From an uncultured beta proteobacterium (GTDB lineage Bacteria; Pseudomonadota; Gammaproteobacteria; Burkholderiales; Burkholderiaceae_C): DNA of 44,773 nucleotides. The stretch's first letter is position 1, and every line of letters starts with the position of its first letter. Positions 1-7,703 of this stretch are shown here, piece after piece. The stretch lies in NCBI GenBank assembly GCA_903885585.1, contig CAISJH010000014.1:1-44773 (forward strand), given 5' to 3'. The position numbers were made by a program, and so were the translations under genes. The notes beneath the pieces were generated by a model, which worked only from the letters and a program-made list of their open reading frames with translations, was not told the DNA's origin and did not search any database.

Positions 1-50
1 GGCTCAGCACATCGAGCGCCGAGAGGCAGCGGAGTCGTTCCCACTCCGAG

Positions 51-59
51 TTATCCACA
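51..59 (+). promoter_or_regulatory. DnaA-box-like 9-mer
   Basis: The sequence TTATCCACA matches the strict DnaA box consensus. It sits at the left edge in a stretch without a gene (1-240). A single box is weak evidence for an origin, because further boxes would lie outside the window. Confidence 0.35.
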
Positions 60-240
60 GACCGCACCGCCCGCATTCCTTCCCCCGGACCCCCATCCGC
101 TACTCGTCTCTAAGAGACTGTATATTAATCCAGTACTCTTGAGCCGTAAGCAACTTTCTGACTAACGTAAGATAGTGTTCCTACCACAACACCTTGCCAA
201 GGCAGGGCATTGCGCGAGCAACGAATCGTCCAAGCAGACG

Positions 241-281
241 AAAAATCCCCTGCGCAGCGCGGTGCTGCAGCAGGGGATTTG
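241..281 (-). terminator. Rho-independent terminator of the 1329-303 operon
   Basis: A perfect 11-bp inverted repeat (AAATCCCCTGC at 243-253, GCAGGGGATTT at 270-280) is followed on the minus strand by a run of T. It lies just past the stop of the minus-strand gene at 303. Confidence 0.75.
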
Positions 282-302
282 GTGGGTGGGTATGAAGGCG
301 CT

Positions 303-584
303 CTACAGGATCAAGCGACGCGAGACGACGCTGCCGCGATAGCGGCTGACGAGTTCGAGCAGAGCTGCATGCTGGTCTGCCCAACTGGCTGTCATGACCA
401 TCGACCCGCGAAAGCGAACGGGCACTCGCAGGCCTCCTGAGTGGACTTCCAGCTCCGCCGCCCCAGGGCGGGTCAGGTCGTAGCGAAGGTGAGCCTCGTA
501 GCCCAGGGTGGCGAACTCCTGCCGCATCTGACTCAGAGTGACTCTCTGGACGGCAGGCGGTGGGGCAAACGGGTTAAACAGCAT
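303..584 (-). CDS. Small hypothetical protein, coupled to the YubB-like gene
   Basis: This is a 93-residue soluble protein that I do not recognise. The start ATG at 584 lies inside the last codons of the upstream gene (stop at 574), an 11-bp overlap that suggests translational coupling. The N-terminus starts MLFNPFAPPP. The middle carries alternating hydrophobic and charged residues typical of a small alpha/beta fold, and the tail is arginine-rich (RYRG, SRR). A strong terminator follows. The same frame stays open upstream to 851, but that part is antisense-like sequence within the neighbouring gene and is not included. The role is unknown. Confidence 0.6.
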   Translation of the reverse strand: MLFNPFAPPPAVQRVTLSQMRQEFATLGYEAHLRYDLTRPGAAELEVHSGGLRVPVRFRGSMVMTASWADQHAALLELVSRYRGSVVSRRLIL

Positions 585-1329
585 GGGGCTGCGCCTGTGT
601 AGGTTCTTCCGCTTCGGCTTCGCATTCAAAGCCGAACTGCTCGCGAGCCATTTGCGACCAATCCAGCTCTTCTTCGGACCAGCCAGCTTCGGGCGAAAAG
701 CTGCGAACCGTCGCAAAGCAGCGCCCCTCATCGAGACTGTGAAGCTGGATGCTAAGACCTTGGCAGACAGGGTGCCGCGCAAGAGCTTCCACCACAGGAA
801 CGGGACTAGACCAGGCAGTCTCGAAACCGAGGTCCAAGTGTGCCTCGCCATCGGCGTAAGGCACGCCTGGCCACCAGGGCGAGTAGGAGTTCCACTTGGT
901 TCCCCAGTGCTTGAGCCGCCAGTCGTACCAGGTCGAGTACCCGAACCTGGCGAGATTGCTTGCGTAGCGCACGGCCAGATCCATGGACTGCTCCCAGGCT
1001 GAGCCGAGGTGCGTGGCCAAGTGCTTCAAGAGCGCGTCCCTGCTCTCGAAAGTCGGCACACATTCCGCCGCTTCGTCCTGACCCAGGCTCACCACCCAGG
1101 GCAGCTTAGCCACATCGCGCCAGGCATCGTCTTTGCCCAAAAGATCGAACGCAAGACGTGCATGACTGCTCGATTCGATGTCCAGCTCGGCCGGCATCGG
1201 AATCAGCTTCTGAAAGTCCAAGAGGGGGGCATCACTGCCCTCCTCAGGGCGTGTGAACAGCCCGAGAAAACGAGCAATGGTTTCTGGCTCACCGCTCAGG
1301 GTGAGCCTGTTTGAAGTGTGATTAGGCAT
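574..1329 (-). CDS. YubB/Api92-like (DUF1281-type) plasmid protein
   Basis: This 251-residue protein begins MPNHTSNRLTLSG, the signature opening of the YubB/Api92 family with a ferredoxin-like fold found on plasmids and phages (family knowledge). A central tryptophan-rich stretch (residues about 140-180, with WYDWR, HWGTKW and PWWPG) resembles the conserved aromatic core of that family. The start at 1329 is chosen because GGAGACCGAAGAG immediately precedes it and because the family starts at this MPN. An upstream in-frame ATG at 1482 would add 51 cysteine-rich residues with no similarity. The molecular function of the family is not established. It forms a two-gene operon with the gene ending at 303. 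Confidence 0.75.
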   Translation of the reverse strand: MPNHTSNRLTLSGEPETIARFLGLFTRPEEGSDAPLLDFQKLIPMPAELDIESSSHARLAFDLLGKDDAWRDVAKLPWVVSLGQDEAAECVPTFESRDALLKHLATHLGSAWEQSMDLAVRYASNLARFGYSTWYDWRLKHWGTKWNSYSPWWPGVPYADGEAHLDLGFETAWSSPVPVVEALARHPVCQGLSIQLHSLDEGRCFATVRSFSPEAGWSEEELDWSQMAREQFGFECEAEAEEPTQAQPHAV

Positions 1330-1459
1330 CTCTTCGGTCTCCTCGCAGAGTCGCCGCGCGGCTGCGCAGCACAGAACTTGCCACAGGAGTTGCGTTGCGA
1401 GCACACGTAATTGCGTCGAATTGCAGGAGTTATCTTCGCTTAAGACGCAACAATAGCGA

Positions 1460-1954
1460 ATGGACCAGAGAAATGTACGCAACCTAGAGAGTTCGAACGC
1501 AACTCATGAGCCGTTGCTGCTCGAGTTTTGCTTGGCGAAGTTGCAGGTGATGGCCTGCCACGTGATGTCATTTAGGCAAAGACGCAACGACAGCGGCGAA
1601 GGCGCCGAGCAAGCAGAGATCTGCTTAGCCCTCGATGCAGGCGTGTACCTCATCGCCATGGGCACCGACGGCCTACATGGCGCCAACGGGCACGACTTGC
1701 ACTACGTCGTGCACGCCCACAACACGCTGCCGTCCCAGGACGCCTGGGTGGAGATCGCCCAGAGCATCACCAAGCACTGGGACTCGGAGGTGGTGGAAGT
1801 CAGGAACCTGGCGCAAACGGTCCTGAAGGCCTGCAAGGCGGGCCACCAAACGCTGAAGCTGGAGTTGTGGCCAGGAGCGCGCAAAGTACTGATCAAGTCC
1901 TCGACGCTGCCGCCTGGGCAGACTCGCCAGCCCGGCAAGGACAGGAACGCTTGA
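1460..1954 (+). CDS. Hypothetical protein upstream of receiver gene
   Basis: This is a protein of up to 164 residues that I do not recognise. The convincing part starts around residue 45 (after FRQRRNDSGEGAEQ), where the composition becomes that of a folded alpha/beta protein. The first 30-40 residues look poorly coding, so the true start may be the ATG at 1550 or 1565. It ends 13 bp before the receiver-domain gene and probably opens the plus-strand operon that runs to 5.5 kb. No signal peptide or membrane segment is visible. Confidence 0.5.
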   Translation: MDQRNVRNLESSNATHEPLLLEFCLAKLQVMACHVMSFRQRRNDSGEGAEQAEICLALDAGVYLIAMGTDGLHGANGHDLHYVVHAHNTLPSQDAWVEIAQSITKHWDSEVVEVRNLAQTVLKACKAGHQTLKLELWPGARKVLIKSSTLPPGQTRQPGKDRNA

Positions 1955-1967
1955 GCGAGGTGAGCCC

Positions 1968-2993
1968 ATGGTAGGTCGATCCACAAGGTCGCTGCTGTTG
2001 GTGCAGGACAGCCTCGCCGTCATCACGCGAATGAAGCAAGACCTCGTGTCGGCGGGGCTGCCGAACCTGCGTGTGGTTGGCGCCGCCTCGGCGCAGGATG
2101 CGCTTGAGGTGTCTGCACAGCAGCCGGTCGACCTGGTGCTGGTCGATATGCACCTTGCGGCGCCGGGTGCTACTGAACTTGTGCGACAGATGCGCGAAAA
2201 GCACGGTGAGCAGCTCGCCGTTGCCTTCAGCTTCGTCCCCAGCGAAGAAGCGGCGCTGGCGTTGCTCGCTGCTGGGGAACTTGGACCGAAGTTCGTCCTC
2301 CCCAAGCCGTACGACCTTCAAGACTTCGCCGAACGCGTTCGACTGGTACTGCAGTTGGACATGCTTCAGGCCCAGGAGGCCATCAGGCCGGCACAGCAAG
2401 ACAAGCCCAAGGCCACGGTCGCTGGCGCGAGCGCAGACAAGAGCCGGGCCGGGATCGGCTCGCCAGCTGCTTGCGAGCCGCAAACGTGGCAACAAGAAGT
2501 CGAGCATCACCTGAAGCTGACGCTTGGCACGGTGCCTTTTCGGCTGCAGCACAAAGAAGGCTCCGCGGAGCAAGCTCCTGAGGCGGTGGTGGTGACGTTG
2601 CTTGGCTCAGCCCCCGAGCAGCAGCCCTGGGGCGTTGCGGTCCTGGATATGGCCGCAGCCTGCATGGTTGGCGGGGGCGCGTTGGAGCTGCCCCCCAGCG
2701 CCGTGCGGCCAGCCATTGCCGACGACAACCCCACGCCGCAAATGATCGCGGCGGTGGCCCGGTTCTGGCGTGAGTGTGTTGCCAGCCAAGCCACCACGTG
2801 GTGTCCGCCAACCACCGTCACCCGCACAGCCGTCATCAAGGCTGATTCCGACCTCTATCGCATCCTCTTCCCACGAACAGCGGACAGCAAGTTCTTCAGC
2901 ATGCTGCACGGGACCAACAAGTCCTTGAAGTTCACCCTGGTGATGCCGGGTTATGGCCAAGGGGTGCTGTCCATGTACTGGTTCGAACGATAG
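1968..2993 (+). CDS. CheY-like receiver protein with unknown C-terminal domain
   Basis: A 341-residue protein. Residues 7-128 read as a response-regulator receiver: LLLVQDS at the first strand (D14 present, the usual preceding acidic residue replaced by Q13), the phosphoacceptor region DLVLVDMHL with D60, and the conserved lysine in LPKPYD (K113). A flexible Q/A/P-rich linker (about 132-175) joins a C-terminal domain of about 165 residues that carries no HTH, HD, GGDEF or kinase motif I can see. It has some alternating pattern reminiscent of CheX/CheC-like folds, but I would not assign it. No histidine kinase is encoded nearby, so the phosphodonor is unknown. It is followed 7 bp later by the membrane coiled-coil gene. 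Confidence 0.75.
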   Translation: MVGRSTRSLLLVQDSLAVITRMKQDLVSAGLPNLRVVGAASAQDALEVSAQQPVDLVLVDMHLAAPGATELVRQMREKHGEQLAVAFSFVPSEEAALALLAAGELGPKFVLPKPYDLQDFAERVRLVLQLDMLQAQEAIRPAQQDKPKATVAGASADKSRAGIGSPAACEPQTWQQEVEHHLKLTLGTVPFRLQHKEGSAEQAPEAVVVTLLGSAPEQQPWGVAVLDMAAACMVGGGALELPPSAVRPAIADDNPTPQMIAAVARFWRECVASQATTWCPPTTVTRTAVIKADSDLYRILFPRTADSKFFSMLHGTNKSLKFTLVMPGYGQGVLSMYWFER

Positions 2994-3000
2994 GACCGCG

Positions 3001-3846
3001 ATGTCCGCAGACCAGATGGTGTGGATGGCAGGCTGCGCTGTATTGGCAAGCCTGTTGGCCGCGTCCGGCCTGGTTGCGCTGCACCTGCAGCGAAAGAGCC
3101 GCGCTGGCCAAGTCATGGTCAAGACGATGGTCCACGCCCAGGAACAGGCGCTGCAAGAGCTGCAGCGCCAGGTTCAAAGTGCTGGTGAGCGGCTGAGCAA
3201 GCAAGCCTCGTTCAATCGTCAGCGCGAACAGTTCAATGTGCAACGCATGGAGCTTGTGCAGCGTCTGCTGGCCGATGTCAGCAAGCAACGCAACGCGCAG
3301 CCCAAGACCAGCGCGCGGCTGCTGCAGGTCACACACGAGCATCTTCAGGGGATGCTGGGTGCGCAGCGCGAGATGGCCCAAAGGCTGCTGAAGCTGGAGA
3401 TGGACGTGCAGGCCGCGAAACAGCACGCAGCGCACTGGGAGTCCATGCACGCGCAGTTGAAGACGCGCCATGCTCGTCCAGGCGCAACCAGCGCAACCAG
3501 TACACATGCTCTGAGGCAAGCCAACATGGCGCTGATGGCCGAGCTCAAGGAGGCAAGGCAAAACAAGCGCACTGCGGCCACGCAGGTAACCGCGCTACGC
3601 GGGCAGCTCGAAGAGATGCAGGCCGCCATCGCGGGGATGCCCCAGCAAAGGGTCGAGCTCATCGAGCAAGCCATAGCCCAAATGCACGCCAACTATGCGG
3701 CTGGCATGGAGCAGGGCAGCGCACAAGTCGCCGCCAAGGCGCAGCAAGTCGCCGAAATGAACGCTCGCGTGACTCGCTTGGCACGTGAAGTTTCTTTCCT
3801 TCAAGGAGGTTCCAGTTGCTTGAAACTGCCGCCCAGTTCACAGTGA
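3001..3846 (+). CDS. Membrane-anchored coiled-coil protein
   Basis: A 281-residue protein with one N-terminal transmembrane helix (residues about 7-28, rich in A/V/L, followed by HLQRKSR as the cytoplasmic positive side). The rest is long helical sequence with heptad-like spacing and many Q, E, R and A (about 35-275), i.e. a coiled coil. The start at 3001 is the first ATG after the receiver gene stops at 2993; an in-frame ATG at 2953 would overlap that gene by 41 bp and lacks sense. The architecture resembles membrane-anchored scaffold or RmuC-like proteins, but no RmuC nuclease signature is visible. Its operon position suggests it works with the receiver protein and the downstream 572-residue protein (inference). 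Confidence 0.7.
   Translation: MSADQMVWMAGCAVLASLLAASGLVALHLQRKSRAGQVMVKTMVHAQEQALQELQRQVQSAGERLSKQASFNRQREQFNVQRMELVQRLLADVSKQRNAQPKTSARLLQVTHEHLQGMLGAQREMAQRLLKLEMDVQAAKQHAAHWESMHAQLKTRHARPGATSATSTHALRQANMALMAELKEARQNKRTAATQVTALRGQLEEMQAAIAGMPQQRVELIEQAIAQMHANYAAGMEQGSAQVAAKAQQVAEMNARVTRLAREVSFLQGGSSCLKLPPSSQ
3803..3818 (+). promoter_or_regulatory. Strong Shine-Dalgarno fixing a TTG start
   Basis: AAGGAGGT at 3803-3810 is a perfect anti-16S match placed 5 nt before TTG at 3816. It lies inside the end of the preceding coding region and identifies TTG, not a later ATG, as the start of the 572-residue protein. Confidence 0.8.
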
Positions 3847-5534
3847 ACGACGACGGAGACCAGTTCCGGTCGACGTCCCTTCTTGGGCGTGACGAGTTCG
3901 ACCGACGGTTAGCCATGGCCAGGGCGCAGGTCATTTGGCCACTGGCTGTTCGCAGGCACCTCAAGGGGACCATCTACGGCCACGCACAGGTGCGCGCCGA
4001 TGAGCTCGGACTGGCCAAGCGCGAGGTCCTTCGATGGTGGGACTCCTACCAGTACAAGGGGCTGATGGGAGTGCTTCCTGCGGGGGAAATGCCACCAGAG
4101 TCGCGCAAGCGCTGGGAGTGCACCCTGGCCACGCTCGAAGACAAGCTGCAGGCCGAGCGAACGAATTGGGCGAAACAGGGCGACCGCTTCTTTGTCGAGG
4201 CGCTTCGTGGCGTGGTGGGCACTGGAGGACTACGTGCCTACCTGCCCATTAGCCAGGATTGCGAGCGTCACTGGAGGGGTGTGCTCGAGACCAAGAGTGA
4301 GAGGCCACCGGCAGCCCACGCCGATCACGACCAAACAAGCACGATCGATATGGCGCAGCGGACCGGGGTCTGCAGAGAGATCCTCGTAGCACCGCTGGTG
4401 GATCGAGCGTTCCGGGATTGGGCGCTCGAGGCCTACGCGCAAGCCTGGGGTACGACGGGTCCGACCTTGCGCAGTTGGTTGAACAAATACGACCGCGACC
4501 AGGGCGCCAAATCGCTCACCCCGGAGAGGCTTTACCGGCCTCACATCGCATGGCTGCAGGCTAACGAGCCGAGCATCCTGGCGCTGCGCGACCAGGACAC
4601 ACGTCCAAGTGCTGAATACTGGCCGGGCCTGATGGGAGAAGGCGGACGTCGACTCCTCAACCCGGCGCCACAGCTTGCTGAAGTGCCGGTGCCAGAGATC
4701 TCGGCCACAGAATACCCGCGTGTGATCGATCGCTACCTGCATCTCATACGACATTGGCAGGGCGCGACCGGACTTACGGGCCTTCCCCCGAAGGCCTACA
4801 ACAACAAGCTCAGCAACTACGTGTCGTGGTGCAAGAGCCATCCTGAGAGTCCTACCGCCATTGAGTTCGAGGCGGCCGTGATTCCGCTTGGAATCTCGCT
4901 GAAGAGGGGCGCTTCATCAATCGACAGGCCTCACGCGAGCTACACCGACCCTCGTGGCTTGTTCGAGAGCATCAACGCCACACAAATCTGGTGTCTGGAT
5001 CGCGGCGTCGTGCCTTCAATCCTGGACGAAGACCCGATGTTGCGGCACCTCGCAGGCTGGGTGATTCGCTGCCAGACCGGACTCATCAGCTCGAAGCACG
5101 TGTCCTCCATCAGCACCTCTCCGGGGGCGATGCGTGTCGAGAGATTTGTTGAGGATGTCGCCAAGCTGCAGCGTGCGACTGACTTCGCGGCTGAGTGGTG
5201 GGTGTTCTGCCTTCGCGTGGTCAAGCAAGTCGAGCGGTCGAGCAAGGGCAGCGGCTGGTGCGAACTCGCATGCCAGCGCCAGCTGCGCAATGTCGTGGGC
5301 GACCTCGCGCAGTTCGAGGCAGACCTCGCTGCGATGCGCAAGGGGTCGGCGAACCGACCATCTTCGCCAAGCCCGGCAGCCCTGATCAGTTTCATCAATG
5401 AGACCCTGGGCAAGTTGCCAAATCCTGTCTCGTTTCCCGAGCAGCGCTCAGCCACCGTTGCAGCAACAGCCAGGCTGCTTGCAGAAGGTGTCGTGCTGCG
5501 CGATACGGTCGCTTTGGCTTCCGCCCGAGGATGA
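3816..5534 (+). CDS. 572-residue protein with transposase-like N-terminal winged helix
   Basis: It starts at a TTG behind a perfect AAGGAGGT and overlaps the coiled-coil gene by 31 bp, so translation is probably coupled. Residues about 33-85 (AVRRHLKGTIYG, ELGLAKREVLRWWDSY, GLMGVLP) match the pattern of the helix-turn-helix of Mu/TniA/IS481-type transposases, where a W-x-x-Y follows the recognition helix and GLxGLLP ends it. A second W/Y-rich helical block occurs around residues 205-240 (LRSWLNKY). I see no convincing DDE triad or RNase H core, so it is not obviously an active transposase; it may be a DNA-binding regulator or targeting protein. The function is unknown. The C-terminus ends with a 4-bp overlap (ATGA) with a small open frame. 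Confidence 0.75.
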   Translation: MLETAAQFTVNDDGDQFRSTSLLGRDEFDRRLAMARAQVIWPLAVRRHLKGTIYGHAQVRADELGLAKREVLRWWDSYQYKGLMGVLPAGEMPPESRKRWECTLATLEDKLQAERTNWAKQGDRFFVEALRGVVGTGGLRAYLPISQDCERHWRGVLETKSERPPAAHADHDQTSTIDMAQRTGVCREILVAPLVDRAFRDWALEAYAQAWGTTGPTLRSWLNKYDRDQGAKSLTPERLYRPHIAWLQANEPSILALRDQDTRPSAEYWPGLMGEGGRRLLNPAPQLAEVPVPEISATEYPRVIDRYLHLIRHWQGATGLTGLPPKAYNNKLSNYVSWCKSHPESPTAIEFEAAVIPLGISLKRGASSIDRPHASYTDPRGLFESINATQIWCLDRGVVPSILDEDPMLRHLAGWVIRCQTGLISSKHVSSISTSPGAMRVERFVEDVAKLQRATDFAAEWWVFCLRVVKQVERSSKGSGWCELACQRQLRNVVGDLAQFEADLAAMRKGSANRPSSPSPAALISFINETLGKLPNPVSFPEQRSATVAATARLLAEGVVLRDTVALASARG

Positions 5535-5788
5535 TCTGCCCGGTGTGGCTGCTCGGGCCGCTGGCCGCCTTCAATGCACGGCAGAGCACCTGGTCGCGAA
5601 ATGCGACGGGGGAAGTGATGTCGATTTCAATGTGGTCGCCGCATGGCGCCCACTGCAACCACACGCGGCACAAGCGAAAGAGGCCGCCCGAGCCTGCCTC
5701 CTACCTGGCCGAAATCAGAAGGCGTGTGGGCCGTGGCGGGCGGCATCATCCATGGGTCAAAAGACTCGGGCTGCTGAGGGCGGACTAA
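5531..5788 (+). CDS. Possible small basic protein, coupled by ATGA
   Basis: This 85-residue open frame begins at the ATGA that ends the 572-residue gene. It is rich in R, H and K (HTRHKRKRPPEP) with a few cysteines and no recognisable domain. The overlap is the main argument for it. Its codon pattern is not clearly better than competing frames in this stretch, so it may be spurious. Confidence 0.3.
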   Translation: MICPVWLLGPLAAFNARQSTWSRNATGEVMSISMWSPHGAHCNHTRHKRKRPPEPASYLAEIRRRVGRGGRHHPWVKRLGLLRAD

Positions 5789-5878
5789 GGGCCCTCGCAG
5801 CCCGGCTTGTGATGCGCAGGTTGCCGTTCCAGCCCTTCTAAAGGTCAAACGGCATGGCAAGCTAGGGCTAACGCTGCA

Positions 5879-6406
5879 ATGAAGTTCGAGGACAGATTGG
5901 ACGAGGCCATCGACCGCCGGATGCTGGACCTGCTGAGCCAGGCCAGCAACCGGCAGTTGCTGCTGCTGCAAGGGGCCATCGAGCGCATGTTGGCCGACCC
6001 GCGCCGGACCATCGAGATCAGGCGGCATCTGCACCTGGGCCAGACCGTCCAGTTCCTGGATTGGCAGCGCGGGGTGACGCTCAAGGGCCGGGTGATTGCG
6101 CTGCGCGAGCGGCAGATCGAGCTCCAGGAGCTCACCGCGAGCCGGCAGTGGAAGCTGCCGTACACAGCGGTGGAGTTGATAGAAGGGCAGCCGCAGGCCA
6201 CAGCGGAGCCACCGCCCGCAGCACCTCCGCGCCGCAGCCGCAACGACTTCCGCTGCGGCGAGAAGGTCGCCTTTGAGGACCGGTACCTGCAGACTCTGGT
6301 GGGCACCATCGTGCGCATCAACCAGCGCACGGCGACAGTGGATGTGGGAGACGGCATGACTTGGCGGGTGGGGTTCGCCTTGCTGCGGCCGGTGGTGGAC
6401 ATCTGA
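5879..6406 (+). CDS. Hypothetical protein with two small beta-barrel (KOW/Tudor-like) segments
   Basis: A 175-residue protein. The N-terminal helical part (1-50) has MLDLLSQASNRQLLLLQGAIERML. Two similar segments follow: residues about 52-96 (LGQTVQFLDWQ, KGRVIALRERQIEL) and 125-170 (CGEKVAFEDRYL, GTIVRINQRTATVDV). Both have the glycine, hydrophobic strand and 'x-G-x-V-x-x-I' spacing of KOW/SH3-like barrels. A proline-rich linker (PPPAAPPRR) separates them. It is monocistronic, convergent with the DpdA-like gene. Short nucleic-acid-binding barrels would fit, but this is inference. Confidence 0.65.
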   Translation: MKFEDRLDEAIDRRMLDLLSQASNRQLLLLQGAIERMLADPRRTIEIRRHLHLGQTVQFLDWQRGVTLKGRVIALRERQIELQELTASRQWKLPYTAVELIEGQPQATAEPPPAAPPRRSRNDFRCGEKVAFEDRYLQTLVGTIVRINQRTATVDVGDGMTWRVGFALLRPVVDI

Positions 6407-6477
6407 GCGCAAGCCCTCGTCAAGAGGGTGTTCAGGCCACGCTTGCTGTCTGTAGGCAAGGCAGGAGCGCACATAGG

Positions 6478-6512
6478 AAACGCCCTGGCCACGTGAGTGG
6501 CGCAGGGCGTTT
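6478..6512 (-). terminator. Terminator of the DpdA-like gene
   Basis: The outer stem AAACGCCCTG / CAGGGCGTTT (6478-6487, 6503-6512) encloses an inner stem GCCAC / GTGGC around a GTGA loop. It sits 12 bp beyond the minus-strand stop at 6525 and also lies between convergent genes. The inner stem-loop is shared with the terminator at 7652. Confidence 0.7.
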
Positions 6513-6524
6513 GGGGCTTGAAGG

Positions 6525-7517
6525 TCAAAGCAGCCGGAGCTGGTCGCCGGCGCAGGGGCGCAGGGCCGCGCTGGCTTTGCTAGCCCAGGCGGACATCGCG
6601 GCCGTGCGGCGCGCCATTGTGTTGGGCACACCCTCGGTACGTGCACTCACGCGCGCCGAGAAATCGAACGCCATACTATCGAAAGAAGCGACTGAATCGC
6701 TGGTCTTCAGCCGAGAAAGCGCAGCTCCCTTAACACCGAAGAGATGCAAACGGCTGCGGGGTGGCAGATGCGGCTCAAGAGCCGCCACCACCGCGAGGAT
6801 TCCCTCGCGCCGATCATGCAGAGGTCGGCGGCACATGGAGCCGACCCCGATCAGCGTTGGCTGGGGCTGAAGCCAAGGCGTCCACCGACTCCACATCTCA
6901 AGTGTCATTTCCAGGCTGTGCCTGTAGTCGAAGACCGTGCGCCCCTGAAGGACTGGCACCGGCGCGGGCAGAAGCCGCGCGATTTCAGCGCAAGACCAGC
7001 CCTCAGTCGCCAACGCCTGGTGCCAGGCATGTAAGCGCCGCAGCAGGCCCTCAAGCAGTGTCGCGGTGGCCTCGACGCGGTACGTCACCTCCGCTGGACT
7101 GCTGCAGATCTCGGGCTCACAACAGAGGTCCGGAGCTGAGAACCAGGCCCGAGGAACCTTGGCCACAAGACCGATGTAATCGTCGAAAGTCCAGGGAAAG
7201 ATCGACGCGATCCCCGATGTAGGGCCCTCACGCTTCCACCTGGACATGGCCGTGAAGCCGGCGGAGTCGAGGGCAAAGTCGACCTCCCAGAGGTCGCTAT
7301 GGTCCGGGACATCGAAGGCACGCTTGCTTGAGTTCCAGAAGGCGCTTGCCGAGACCATGCTGGGCGTGGTCGTGTTGAAAGCGTGAAACGCCAGACGGCT
7401 GGAGCGGTGTGGCACTCCGAGCCGCATGACCTGGGAGGACAGAGGGGCTGAATTCGTTAGGCCGACTGGCAGACCAGGACCATCAAGGTCCAGGAGGGGG
7501 ACGGGAGCGATGGGCAT
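6525..7517 (-). CDS. DpdA-like tRNA-guanine transglycosylase family protein
   Basis: A 330-residue protein. Residues 81-90 (FALDSAGFTA) match the Asp-Ser-Gly/Ala-x-Phe base-binding motif of TGT enzymes (D84). GVGSMCRR (224-231) and LHLFGVKG (257-264) match the paired motifs of the DpdA branch. FDSMAFDFSAR (279-289) places D280 where TGT has its nucleophilic aspartate. TGT enzymes exchange guanine in nucleic acid for a 7-deazaguanine, in tRNA for Tgt and in DNA for DpdA (established). Start at 7517: AGGAG lies 8 nt upstream. An ATG at 7667 would run through the terminator of the upstream gene. It is preceded by a DndC-like gene on the same strand. Whether its substrate is DNA or RNA cannot be read from the sequence. 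No queC, queD, queE or folE genes are in the window, so a precursor would come from the chromosome or by salvage. Confidence 0.75.
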   Translation of the reverse strand: MPIAPVPLLDLDGPGLPVGLTNSAPLSSQVMRLGVPHRSSRLAFHAFNTTTPSMVSASAFWNSSKRAFDVPDHSDLWEVDFALDSAGFTAMSRWKREGPTSGIASIFPWTFDDYIGLVAKVPRAWFSAPDLCCEPEICSSPAEVTYRVEATATLLEGLLRRLHAWHQALATEGWSCAEIARLLPAPVPVLQGRTVFDYRHSLEMTLEMWSRWTPWLQPQPTLIGVGSMCRRPLHDRREGILAVVAALEPHLPPRSRLHLFGVKGAALSRLKTSDSVASFDSMAFDFSARVSARTEGVPNTMARRTAAMSAWASKASAALRPCAGDQLRLL

Positions 7518-7640
7518 CGCGAAAAACTCCTGTGTGAAGAAAGCAGGCGCCGGGATGGCGCCAATACGCTTGCCCGGGGCTGTGCGTTGCATCGACGCTG
7601 AAAGTGCCTCCCAGCGCGGAGCGTGGGTGCTGTGGTCGGC

Positions 7641-7683
7641 ACAAAAAAACTGCGCCCCGAGCCACATGAGTGGCGCGGGGCGC
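7641..7683 (-). terminator. Terminator behind the DndC-like gene
   Basis: The outer stem GCGCCCCG / CGGGGCGC (7652-7659, 7676-7683) encloses an inner GCCAC-ATGA-GTGGC hairpin. On the minus strand a run of seven T follows (7643-7649). It separates the DndC-like gene from the DpdA-like gene, so the latter needs read-through or its own promoter within about 120 bp. Confidence 0.8.
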
Positions 7684-7703
7684 TGGGGGTGGAAAACAGA
7701 CCG

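Noticed and set aside
1330-1482. 51-residue N-terminal extension of the YubB-like protein
   Set aside because: Cysteine-rich and unlike the family, while MPNHTSN at 1329 has a good ribosome site and the family's start.
3816-5534. Calling the 572-residue protein an active transposase
   Set aside because: Only the N-terminal HTH fits; no DDE triad, no terminal inverted repeats seen around it.
5627-6646. Long minus-strand open frame (339 residues)
   Set aside because: It is antisense to the 5879-6406 gene; the translation is rich in R, H, P and Q with no motif, typical of a GC-rich shadow frame.
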